This document shows positions 25,301 through 37,300 of a DNA stretch of 64,000 bases, piece by piece (position 1 is the stretch's first letter; each line of letters begins with the position of its first letter). Under the pieces are notes generated by a model. It ran no database searches and was not told the origin of the DNA. It saw nothing but the letters and a program-made list of their open reading frames with translations. The DNA is from Podocnemis expansa (Eukaryota > Chordata > Testudines > Podocnemididae): contig ML681964.1 in NCBI GenBank assembly GCA_007922195.1, positions 2,215,101-2,279,100 on the forward strand, in the 5' to 3' direction. The position numbers and the translations under genes were made by a program.

Positions 25301-28300
25301 AAGAGGGAAGGACAGTATTTTCCCATGTGTGGGTAACTCCTGGTAGCATTTAAGGGCGTCAGGCACAGGGGCATCATTGGCGCCTGGCACACAGGGCCTG
25401 TGCCCCGAATCCTGGCGCCAGTGCCCTGGGTCCTGCCAGGCCCCTACGTTTCTTGGTCTCTGGCCAGATCTGGCCGGAGACCTGGGGCCTGGCAGCCTGG
25501 GGCAGCGGCGGTGGCCGCTTCCGGCCCCTTTCTAGGCCAGGCAGTCGGGTGGCCATGCTTGCGGCTCCCTGCCTTGCCCCCGGTGGGGGCGTGGCCTGCA
25601 GCCAGGAGGCGGGGCCTGGACTGGTGGCCCGGGTCCTTCCGTGGGGCAGCGATGCTCCTGGTTTGGCATACTTCAAAGGGAGAACTGAATCTTAATCCTA
25701 AAAGAATCCCTAATTAGTGTGCCCAAAGAGAAGGTGTCTTCCCATTGCTCACTAAGCCCAGGTCCATTAAATCTTCTGAAATCTATCAGCTTTGGTTTTA
25801 TAGAGGAAAAACCTCTCAGATTTTTCAGAGCTGGAAATGTGTACAATACCTCCGCTGAAGTGTGTTCTAAGGCAAGAGGGCAATTGACCTACGTGGTCTC
25901 CAACTGAAGAAGGTGTGGAATATTACTTGCCTGCTAGCAGTGTTCTGTGTTGAATCTGCTAGAAATTGTGTATATTTTAATAGCTTGGAACAGGAAGCTA
26001 TTTTATCAACCTAAATTTACCACTTAAGAGTGGTATTCTTCCTTCAGACATTATTCATAGTAAAAATAATACTTTTATAGGTAGGCCTACAAGCTTCCAT
26101 TAAAATTGATAGGTTCATTGGACGCTTAACTGGCCATTTTAGGTCAGAATTTGGTCTTATTTGTCCAAATAATGAGAAGGAAATAAAGCAACTACTTTGT
26201 GCCTGCAGAAAGTTAACATCATGGGCATTGACGGAATTTCTATCAGTCAATGGGCAGACAAAGTGCTTTTGTATTTCTAGGCTGCATATTGTATTTCTCT
26301 GACTTCCTCAGTGTGCGAATGTGACTTGTGACTGACATCCAAAGTGCATATGTTTCAGATTTTCAGACAGCATGCAGGAAATAGGCAGGGGTTAAAGTAA
26401 GGGAGAACTCCACAGAACTATATTCCAGAACCCCCTATTTTTAGGGAGCCAGCATTCTGGTCCCCCTAAAAATAGGGGAATGCCCCAGAACACTGGGTTC
26501 TGGGGCCCCCCAAGAATAGGGGGATGCACTGGAGCACTGAGTTCCAGGACCCCTTAAAAATAGGCCAGCCCTGCTACCCTTCCCTCCCTTCCTGGAGCCT
26601 GTGTTGCTCTGCCACTTCTGGCTGGGGCTTGGCTGTGTGCACGGCCAGGCCCCAGCCTCTGGCCTGGGCTCCTTTTTTTCGGCTGACTGGCTGGCCAGTA
26701 CTGTTGTCTCCTGCCCCCCCACTCAGCTCTTTGGCCAGGTAAGGGGGGCTGGGAGGGGGGATTGGGGTGGTCGGGCAGTTGGCAGGGAAAATGTGGGAGC
26801 AGGGAGGGTGTGTAGGGAGGGGAAAGAAGGTGGGCTGGGGAGGACATGGTGGGCTGAAGAGGGTGGGTGGTTAGGAGGGCTGGAATGCGGGCTGGGAGCT
26901 TAGGGAGTGGGGATTGGGGCAAAGGGGTCTGATGGGGGTAGGTGTTTTGGGGGCAGTAGCTGGAGCGGGGGGGCAGGTATTGGGGGCAGTAGCTGGTGTG
27001 TGTGAGTGGGGTCCTGAACCAGCATGAGGGAGGCCTGTACTGGTGTGAGGGGGCCCCACCAATTTTGGAGGGTTCTGGGGCCCCCCAAATTATGCTTTAC
27101 CCCTGTGAGGCGGGAGCTGGGGTTTGGAAAGGGTGCCCATCCAATTAGGAGGGTGCTGGGGCCCCCCAAATTATATTTTAAACCTTGGGGGCAGGAGCTG
27201 GGGTGCGGGAAGGGCGTCCACCTGATTAGGAGGCTTCTGGGGCCCACAAGATTATACTTTAACCACTGGAAATAAGTGGTGATTTATTTAGACTCACACA
27301 AAGGGGCAAAAGTTTGCTGCTTCTGGGAAGTGCAGATGGGAACATAAAAACTAAAAATGGGCAGGGAAGTTAAAAAGCTTGGGGGGGGTGTGTGAATGAT
27401 GATTCTACAGCTTGCTTCCTCACTCTATAGAAGCCTAGAGAAGCTTGTCTATAGCAATACATCAAGGTCATGGCTAGAACATCTTTATCATTCCAGGGTA
27501 GGACCAGTGAACAGTCATCACCTGTAACCCAATTGATAATGCCACAGAAGTTAATGTGGCCCTTGAAGCATTCACTTTTGTTCTGTGTTTGTCGTTCCCT
27601 TGTCCCTTTGGAGGGGGCTTTTTTGATTTTACAGGCACAAGCAGGACAGTTAGTGATCTCACTGCTTTTTAAAGAGTCATGTTTTTAGGGTCATGGAGCA
27701 ATGTGTAGGAACAGTTTCCCTGTGGAACCAGAGCTTTGTTTCCCAGACATTCCTCAGTCTTCAACACTTAGCACCTTGCCCTCTTTCACATGTCGGGAGT
27801 GTTGGGAAAATTCTGCAAGGGTTTTGAGTATTCTGTCTCTTTGACTATTGGCTTTACCATGAGAAGAAGTGGTAGGGCATGAAGTTGATTTGTGCAATTA
27901 TATCTTATAATTAGTCTTGGTAAAATTAGTATTTTTATCATTTCAACAGATCATATTGATGCTTATTTTTAAGGCTTTTTCACCATTTTTATTAATTTTT
28001 GTGTTCTCAGTCTTGGGAAATTATGGGGTTATGCCAGAAATAATTATTGAATGACAGTAGATGCTAAAATTAAAGAAGTTATATCTTTGTCACCATGAAA
28101 ATAGAAATTATCAACATCAGTCATAATATTCTAGCTAAATATCCTTAAATTAAACTCTTAATAAGTTTGCAGGCAGCATTTTTCTTACTTTGCCTATCTG
28201 TAAATTTTTACTACCAGTGACTATATTTTTCATCTTGTGTGTACAGTGAAATCAATGTTTACCAGCATCTCCCAATAAAAATGGTTTCTTCCAAGCCTAC

Positions 28301-31300
28301 TGATGTATTAGGATAAATTATTACTCTATCATTGTTTTGTCTCTAATCATACAAAACAAAATGCAAGGTTAAATCTATCAGTCTGGGCTTGATTCTGATA
28401 GTTAGTCTATGTAAATCAAGAGTAATCTGATGTTATCAGTGGAGAAACATTGGCTTAAAATCAGAACCAGGCTCTCTGATCCTAATTCAGCCAGTTGTTC
28501 CTAGGGATTGCATCATTACATATTAAATTTACCACGTGCTATACTTCCCCTGTCTTACTGGCTACTTCTTCCCCTCATTCCTTCCTACTCAAATCTTAAG
28601 GCTTCCACTTCATTCTCATTTGCCTCACCTCCCTACTGTATTTTATACTGCTGACCACTCCCTCCTGCTTGAGATGTTGTCCTCTTTTGCTTTATTGAGG
28701 TATTGACTTGCCTGCCACATTTCTGGTAGTACTTTGTATCTGTTTTGTTTGGTATTCCTTTCCTTTATCACTCTTCAGTGGGAGATCCCACAGGGTTCTG
28801 TCCTAGGCTATGTCTACACTAGCAAATTAGCCTGGGTCTGCACTAGGCTTTGCCTAGTTTGAACTCAGAAATATCTTAGTCTGAACTCAGCAAAGCTTAG
28901 TCTGGACTAAGTGCTTAGTTAGAACCAGGGGCGTCGCTGGGGCGGGGAAAGACCCGGGGCACGGGCCCAGCCCCGACCCTGGGGGGGCAGGCCCTGTCCC
29001 CAGCCAAAAGGACACACCCCCCGGCCCGGGATAGGGCCAGGGGGAGGCCGCGGCACCGCCGCCGCTGCCGCCAGCTAGGCCATGCTGCTGTGTGGCGCGG
29101 CTCAGCCTAGCCTGGCGCGGCTGGGGACGGGGCTGCCGTGGCCTCAGCTAGGCCCCGAATCGCCAGCGGGGGACGGGGCCGCTGCAGCCCCGGGCTGCTG
29201 GCCGGGTCCCGGATCCCTGGCCTGGCCGCCGGTGGCTACGGCGACCCCGTCCCCGGCCGGGGATCTGGGACCTGGCCAGCAGCCCGCGGCGGCCCCATCC
29301 CCTGCTGGGGATCCGGGACCCGGCCAGCAGCCCGCGGCTGCAGCGGCTCCGTCCCCCGCTGGGGATCCAGGGCCTGGCTGCGGCCGCGGCAGCCCCGTCC
29401 CCGGCTGGGGATCCAGGGCTGCGGCCGGGGGCCTGGCCTCCAGCGGCTGCTTACGGCCGCACCGAGGCCAGATAGGCCCTGGATCCCTGGCCGGAGACGC
29501 GGCCACCGTGGCCACTGACGGCCAGGGATCGGGGCCCGGATCCCCGGCCCGATTGGGCCGGAGACCCGGGGCACCGGCGTTGGGACCCGGGGCACGTGCC
29601 CCGGGTGCCCAGCGCTAGCGACGCCACTGGTTAGAACTTTCAGTTCAAACTAGTATGATGTAGACCCGGACTAATGGCTTAGTTTGTACTAGCTGCACTT
29701 AATAGTTCAAACTAAAAAATTAGTTTGAACTGGTTAGCATGGCTAGTTTGAACTGAAAAGCCATAGTTAGTCTGAATTAGCCCGAGTTGAGTTGAGACTA
29801 ACCTTGGACTTTTTTTAGTTTCGACTAGCAAGTCCAAATTAAAAAAGCAGATGTAGACATAGCTCTAGATTTCTTCCTTTTCACACTGTACTTCCTATCT
29901 CTGGGTAACCTCATCCACTTATCTCGCTATAGCTACTGCTTCTGTACCCATGAGTAGTCACAGAATTACCTCACCGCTCCTGGCTGTCTTCATCTAACCA
30001 ATCTCATGTATCAGTCTATATTTCTGACATATCCTCCTGAATGTCTCACCCTCCGCTTTATACTCAGCTCAGCCAAAATTGGACTTCTGGTCTTCTCTTA
30101 TGAGATAAGTAAGTAAAATAGGTAAGTAGATGCTTTAGTCACCTAATGATGTAAAAGCAGTGTGGCTTTAGGAGAAATTTGTCTGAGGGAATGATGAAAA
30201 GGGCCTTGTGGATCATCTCAGGAGGGGTATACAATGCATAGTCATGGCGGGAAGAAAGCATTGAGATGGTTGTGGGAGAAGCATCATTGGATAGCAGATA
30301 GTATGTGGGGTGATATGATAAGGCAAGGGCAGAAAGCAAGGAGGAGCAAAGTTGGGTGGGGGCTTTTGAAGGCAAATGCAAAAAGCTTGAACTGGATGCA
30401 TTGGAGAAATGGGAGTCAGTAGAAAGATTGAAGGAGAGGGACAAAGGTGATGAGGTGAGAACAATGAGGCCAGTTGTTGGGCGTGGGAGAGTTAAGGGTG
30501 TAAGGATGCTGGAAGTGATTCTGGGAGTTGCTCCATGACGAAAGAGAGGGCTGAATGGTGGAGGAGGAGTCAGAGGAGAAGGAAACTTAATGGGTTTAAT
30601 ACAGCGCTGACAAGCAAGATGCCAGTCACCACACACGTTTTTTCCCCCGGGGCTATGTGCTTTTGAGAACAGGGACCGTCTTCCTCTGGAAAATTTGGGA
30701 AAAGGCGAGTCTTATGGCACCTTAAAAGACTAACAAATTTCTTTGGGTGTAAACTTTCATGGCTGCAACCCAGTATTCCCGCTAAGGTGGTGATGCAGCT
30801 GAGCAAGTTCACTGCCAGTTCCCTGACCCACACTGGGCCTCTTCCCTGCTGCCCGCTGGCTCTCTGAGTGGATCCATAACTTGCTCAGCTGCATCATCAC
30901 CTTAGAGGGAACATTGGACTTGATCCTATGACTTATTCTTCCCTGCATTTATTTTCCTCCCATCCTGTAGGTTTCCCCATCTTCAAAACATCTGACAAAG
31001 TGGGATTTTCTCCCATAAAAAGCTCATGCAATAAATCAATTTGTTAGTATTTAAAAGTGCCATAGGACATCTTGTTTGTTCAGCTGAACTAGACTAACAC
31101 AGGTGCCCATTTGGAACTTCACAATATTCTATGTACTCATTATCCGTCATTATCATCCAGGGGAAATTGCAGGATTTGAACTTGTACAAAAATATATATT
31201 TCATGATAAGCTAAAGAAATGACTCTTAATACCTATCCAAGCAAACAGAACAGTTTTATAGATGCAGCTCTACCATCTTTCAAAGTAACTAGTGCCACAT

Positions 31301-34300
31301 ATATACACAAGGTAGTTTATTAGGTCAGTGTTTCCCAACCAGTGTGCCACAAAATTTTTAAAAAAACTACTCAAAGGGCTCTGGATTGGCTCAATGGCTC
31401 ATGAATATTCATGAGTTCATTTGGAAACTATATGGTGGTGTGCCTCAAATTAATTAAAGTTAGCAAGGTGTGCCATGGCAGAGAAAATGCTGGGAACCAC
31501 TGTATTATATAATCTCTGTTCTCGAACCAGGCCTTATCGCAAAGGAGGCTGTTTGAGCTTGAGTGTTTCAGGATCATACCAGAATCTGGGTCCAATGGCC
31601 TTAAAAATGTGTAGGCAAATTAAAAAGTGGTCTGTTTTTCCATAGCTCTTGTCAAATAGATCTGTTCAGCTCTTCAGCTATCTACTATTCTGCCAAGACC
31701 AGGTTTAGCTGATTTGTATATTTTATTGAGAGGAAAGACCGACATATGCTAAGCACATAGCCCCCATCCCTAATAACGGATAAAGCTGGTTCTGCAGAGA
31801 AGGATCACAAAGAAGAAAATTCATTCCGACTTTGAGCCCCAATATGGAAACCAACTGATCCTTCTATATATTGTAAATAAAGTAGACCGTGTGCAGTTTA
31901 GAAGAGCTCTTTAGAGACATACAAGGTACAGCTGAAGTAAATCAGGTAAGAATGGCTGAGACTTAGGTGAATTTAATTAAAGTATTTCTCTTACTAATGG
32001 TGGGAACCCCAAGCATTGTAAACATACCACAGATTTTATTTCTGCCTCTGATTTCAGATTCTTTCTTTTTAGTGACAAGAAAGTTGCTTTAAGAAGATTT
32101 TTTTTAAAAAGTTGGTTGGTAGAGCTGCACCTATAAAACTTCTGTTTGCTTGGAAAGGTATTAGAGTCCTTTCTTTAGCTGCTTATCATAAAATGTATAT
32201 TTTTTTGTAGAAGTTCAAATCCTGTGATTTTTTTTCCCTGGATGATGATGATGGATTAAGAGTACATGGAATATTGTGAAGTTCCAAAGGGACACCTGTG
32301 TTAGTCTAGTTCAGTGGAACAGACAAGGAGTCCTGTGGCACTTCTAAAGACTAGGAAATTTATTTATCACATGAACTTTTCTGGGAGAAAAATCCTGCTT
32401 TTTAAGATGCTTAGAAGATGGAAGAAACTACCAAATGGGAGGAAGTAAATGCAGGGAGGTGTAAGTCATAGGATCTGGTCAGGCTATAACAGAAAATCAA
32501 AGCATCTGACAAAGTGGGATTTTCTCCCATGAAAACTCATGATAAATAAATTTGTTAGTCTTTAAAAGTGCCACAGGACTCTTTGTTTCCCCTGGGCACC
32601 TTTCCCACAAGCAGTCGGCTTTCCCAAGACCCCCAGTGCCTTCCAGCCAAGTGCCTTCCCAACCTGCTGGCTGGCTTCGCTGAGTTCCCTGGGCACCCTT
32701 TCCCCTGGCTCCCCATCCCCAGCTCCCTCAGGGCCACTCACTTGGCTGCTGGAGCTGCTCCCCCCCTGAGCATGCTGCTCATAACTGCTGGCATTCTTCT
32801 GGCTGGGAGGAAGCTCCACTGGGAAGTTTAAAATCTTCCACCCTGAGCATGCTCAGAGTGGGAGATTTTAAACTCCCCGGAACAGCTCCTTGCTGACCGG
32901 AAGAATGTGTTCTGGGCCAGCTAGGGGCCGTGGCTGCCGGTGGTGCGTGACCAGCAGTGATGTGCATGCTGGCAAGGGAAGGCTGCGCATGCAGCTTAGA
33001 GGGAACACAGATCCAATGCACTGCATCAGATGTGAAAGCTTATGCCTAAAGAAATTGTTAGTCCTTTTAAGATGCTACAGGACCCTGTTTTTACTGTACA
33101 CAGACTAACAGGGCCACTGTTGTGGAACTTGTGTATATTTGGAAAGTCCCTTACAGGTTTTGGATGTTCCAGTTATCTAAATATTCTGAAAAAGATTTGA
33201 GGGTTGTGATGGATAATCAACTGAATGTGAGCCTCCCGTGTGATGCTGTGGCAGGGGCACCAATGCCCAAAAGAATTATTTGGGGCATGGGCACAGGCCC
33301 TGCTCCCTCCTCCTCCCCCGAGCTTTGCTCCCCCTAAGCTCCCACTGGCCCCCACACACTGGCCACAGGACTGAGCCAAGCCATACCATCCCTGGGCCCA
33401 CATGCTGGCCCCAGGGCTGAGCCATGCTGGTCCTCGGGCCCAAGCACTGAGCAGAGCTGGCTGGGTGAGTGCCAAGCCCCAAGCTGAGCTGGCCTGCCAG
33501 ACCCACTTTCACCCTCCTCTCATTTCCCTCCCCAGATCTCTCCTTTCCCTCCCCCTTGCCCAGTGGGGTGGGCCCCACAGCACTTACCCATGCTGTGAAG
33601 CTCCACGCTGCTGGGCTGATGGGGGAGGGATTTAAATATTCCTCTTTTCCTTCTCTGTGCCACATTTTGTCAGGGTGGGACAATCCCCTTCAGCTAATAT
33701 ATTCTCCCATGCAGGCCCAGGAGCTGAAGCAGGCTGTCTGCATCTGTGCCTGCTGCGGAGAGAAATTATTCAGGGCACTGGCTGGTGTACCTGGGGGTCC
33801 ATGCCCAGTGCCAGCAATGCCAGTGTGCTATGGCCAAGAGAGCTAATGCAATCCTGAGATGTAAAACTAGGGAATCTTGAGTAGGAAGAGGAGATTATTT
33901 GGCAGTGGCATGGCTTCTGCTGGAATATTATGACCAGTTCTGGTGCCCACATTTCAAGAAGGATGTTGATAAATTGAAGGGGGATCAGGGATTGACCATG
34001 AGAATAATTAAAGAATCAGAAAATATGTCCAATAGTGACAGACTCAAAGAGCTTGATCTATTTATCTTCACACAGAAGAGACAAAGGCATGACTTGATCA
34101 TCTTATAAATACCTACATGGGGAACAAATATTTAATAATGGGCCCCTTAATCTAACAGAAAAAGGTTCACTATGGTGCAATGGCTGGATGTTGAAGCTAG
34201 ACAAATTCACACTGCAAAAAAGGTGTAAATTTTTAATGGTGAGAATACTTAATCAGAGGATCAGTTTACCAAAGTTTGTGATGGCTTCTCCATCAATGAC

Positions 34301-37300
34301 AATTTTTAGATATAAATTGGAAGTGTGCCTAAAAGATCTGCTCGAGGAAGTATTTGTTGGCTGTTCTATGGCCTGTGTTATACTGGAGGTCAGATTAGAT
34401 AATTAAAGTGTTCCTTTCTGGCCTTAGAATCTGTGAAAAATAGCTACCCATCTGAAAATAAATGGATTTAGGTAATTTTTATTTTAAAGAGTGGTCCTTC
34501 TTATACCAGGGTCTAACCCTGCTTTCTTTATGTATGCTAAAATCAGTGGAAATTGTTTCCTTAAGGACTTCATTAATTACATTGTGGTGTGTGTACAAAG
34601 TTTAATGCAATGTCAGTAGTGAGAGAGTGCATTTTTTCCAACTTATGTTTTAGCTCCTTGATCATCTTGTTAACTGAGTAATATTTCTTTTACAGTAGGT
34701 AATAACAAAGAGGAAATATTTCAGAGGAAAAAGAATGTTGTCTTAGTAGATGGCATCATACTGAATGGACCAATAACAGATTCAAAAGCAGGAGAGAAAT
34801 TTGTAGAAGAAGCCTGTAAGATCATAATGGAGGAGGTCATACAGAAAGCTGCTGATGTAACAGAGAAGGTAAAGCCTTAGAATCCATTTGGAAGTATTTT
34901 GTAATATAGATGATTGATACAAACATTAGTTTTCCAAGACAGCTGAGATTTACAGCACATAAATGGCATTGAACTTGCTTTTAGCGTATGGTTAGTTTTT
35001 AAAATAAAATACAGTTATCCAGGTTGAAAAATGTAGCATCATGAAACTTTTAATAGCATAATTAAAATAAAAATATACATTTGCAAGAAAATATTGTGCA
35101 CATTTGAAATGCACAATTTCTTTTGTCTTGGGCCTAAATTTGCCCTTGAGTTTGCTGAGCCTGCAGGAGGCGGATTCAGCCCTAAGAAATGGTGGTTATG
35201 GTACCACTGGAGGAGGGCAGCATTACAGAAAGATCTGGGTTGCATAGTGCCCTTATTTACAGAGGCCTCTTGGGAGAGGTTCTGGACAGGTAGCCTTGGC
35301 CCATTTGTGGGCTGTGTGAGTCAGTTCCATGCCTCCTGGCACAACAGCACTTGAAGACACTGGGATTGCATGGATGTGGCCAAGGGCAGAATTTGGTTTG
35401 CAGGTTTATTACACCTAGTAAAGATGCACAAACTTGGAGCAGCTCAGCTTGGTTTACAGATTCAAGGTTCAGTATGCAGCTCCAGGAGTTAGAAAAATGA
35501 TCTTTTTGCTTTTAAGCAGAACAAGTTTGAGCAAGGTGTCTCTGAGATTCAGTAAAAATAGGATCACATGAGCTGAGTTTTGCTAAGTCACTTTTCAGAG
35601 AAGCGCTGCACTTTAAATGCAAGTTTCTTAATTTGGAAATCATTGTAGAATCCATTGTTGAGTGTTATTAGTATAACATTTGTCTTCATCTCAGCCAACG
35701 TATTCATTGCTGGTATTTGCCCCATCATTAGGTTTGTGAATGGCAGCCTCCTGAAAAACTGAAAAAACTTCTCGATCTGGAAATGAGGGATACCGGAGAG
35801 CCCCATCAAAAACTCTTGCAGCTTTGTCAGGATGTTATACGATACAGCGTCAAAACTAGTAGGAATTCGAGTTCTAATTGTGTTATCTTATTATCCCCAG
35901 AACTATGAAGTCACGGTATTTTCCCCTAAACTTTGTTATGCTTCAGGCAACACGGTGACATTTTGCCATGTCAACATTTTTTATGTTCCTGTATCCATAT
36001 GCAAGCATATGAACGCTTTCATTGGCTGTTCTATAGCTGTTCAAGTAAATGCTGGCATAAGTAATTCTTCTCTCCTTCATATCTAGTCTTTATTCTAAAA
36101 TGAGAGTATCATACCTGCCAAGCCACCTGGATCCTCACAGTGATCAGATGGATTTCTGAGAGGGACTAAAATCTGTACGGTGACATTAAAAAATCCTGCG
36201 AGGGATTACCATTGATGTTAATGGGAGACTGCTATTCTAAAGTCTCCTGAAAGACTCCTTTGGCTTCTAGACAGGTATGGAATATGATATAACAATTTAC
36301 CAAATCAGGCAGGAGAAAGACCTTTATAAATCCCCAAGACTTTCGCATAGGACTTCCTACTGTCTGACTGGTGAGTGGTGATGTCATAGTCACTGCCATC
36401 TAATGCAAATAAGGAAAGGTTAAGTCAGCCTGTTGGTAAAGAATTGCACTGTATTTATTGTTTACATATATCAAACAGTCCATTTGCACGAGAAAAATCA
36501 GCACCTTAAAGACTGCTTTTAAATCACTTTCTAAATGTAATCAGATAACTGAGTGAGGTATATACTGTTTGTTTTGGTTTTTTTCCCCACAAATGGATGC
36601 AAATTTAATTTAAGAGTATAATCCTGCTAGATCCTGAGTATCACTTTGTAATATGCATTTCAAACACAATTTCTGCTTGAGAATAGGAGAGAAGTGCTCA
36701 GCATCTCAGGAAAGGCACCCAGCACCTTGCAGGGTTATTCCCTGCAAGTGATCTTGATGAAGAGCATTCTGTATAACCACATATCAACAGAAAGAAATGA
36801 AAAACCTCTGTTTAAGAAATCGCGTGGTTAAAAAAGCCTGGTTAGAATTTCCAAAGCATAGCTACATATCATATACTCGCAATGTGTTTCAGAACATATG
36901 AAGGACATTCAGTACAATTAGTTATGCATTTACTGGGCATGTTTGCTGCTAGAGATGCTGTTCCTACAGAACAAAATAAAAATAATTTTAAGAGTGAACA
37001 TATGTTTTTGAAGAACACAGAAAGTAGCAGTGCTCATCTAAAGAGTCTTATGTAATATTAATGTGCAGATGTTATTTACAATGTCAGTGGAATATATTAT
37101 TTTTATCTTCATTTTGTAATTTTCTTTACCTTTTCATTTGTTGTGCTGTGCACCTTGGAAAAGAATTAAATGCAAAAGCAAGATGCACAAATAATGTTAA
37201 CCCAACTATAAAAGCTAGCAAAGGCTTCAGATTTAAAACTTTTAGTCTATTATGAATTTATAATCTAATATGCAGTTGTTATATGATGAACTGTAGTCCA

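Larger units (their letters stand above)
26386..27268. mobile_element. hAT-like element with internal tandem repeats (883 bp)
   Basis: Ends CAGGGGTTAAAGTAAGG and, reversed, CAGTGGTTAAAGTATAA match. Flanks GAAATAGG (26378-26385) and GAAATAAG (27269-27276) are an 8-bp target duplication with one mismatch. It holds a 43-44 bp tandem repeat on the left (26457-26563) and an 81-bp tandem repeat on the right whose unit ends in a copy of the terminus. No coding sequence for a transposase is seen. Confidence 0.88.
28540..30095 (+). mobile_element. L2-type LINE reverse transcriptase fragment, interrupted
   Basis: Left part (28540-28802) includes CTGACCACTCCCTCCTGCTT and GGGAGATCCCACAGGGTTCT (the GxPQGSVLG region of the reverse transcriptase). 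The right part (29868-30095) resumes with TTCACACTGTACTTCC, CTGGGTAACCTCATCCAC and CCAAAATTGGACTTCTGGT. The reading frame is decayed. It is split by a TIR element at 28806-29864. Confidence 0.7.

Noticed and set aside
24864..25349. 161-codon minus-strand frame
   Set aside because: Crosses a low-complexity T/G tract (Lys/Asn/Gln run in translation) and has no recognisable domain.
27040..27268. Possible satellite or CRISPR-like array
   Set aside because: Three 81-bp units without unique spacers inside an hAT-like element; CRISPR does not occur in a vertebrate nuclear context.
29082..29618. 178-codon and overlapping open frames on both strands in very GC-rich DNA
   Set aside because: They lie wholly inside the hAT-like element 28926-29630. 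The frames are Gly/Pro/Ala-rich on both strands and come from scarcity of stop codons at high GC.
30139..30636. 165-codon minus-strand frame
   Set aside because: Antisense of a purine-rich old repeat; Ser/Pro/Leu-rich with no recognisable domain.
33402..33846. Overlapping 77-135 codon frames
   Set aside because: They fall within the GC-rich hAT-like insertion 33252-33825 and its CR1 flanks.
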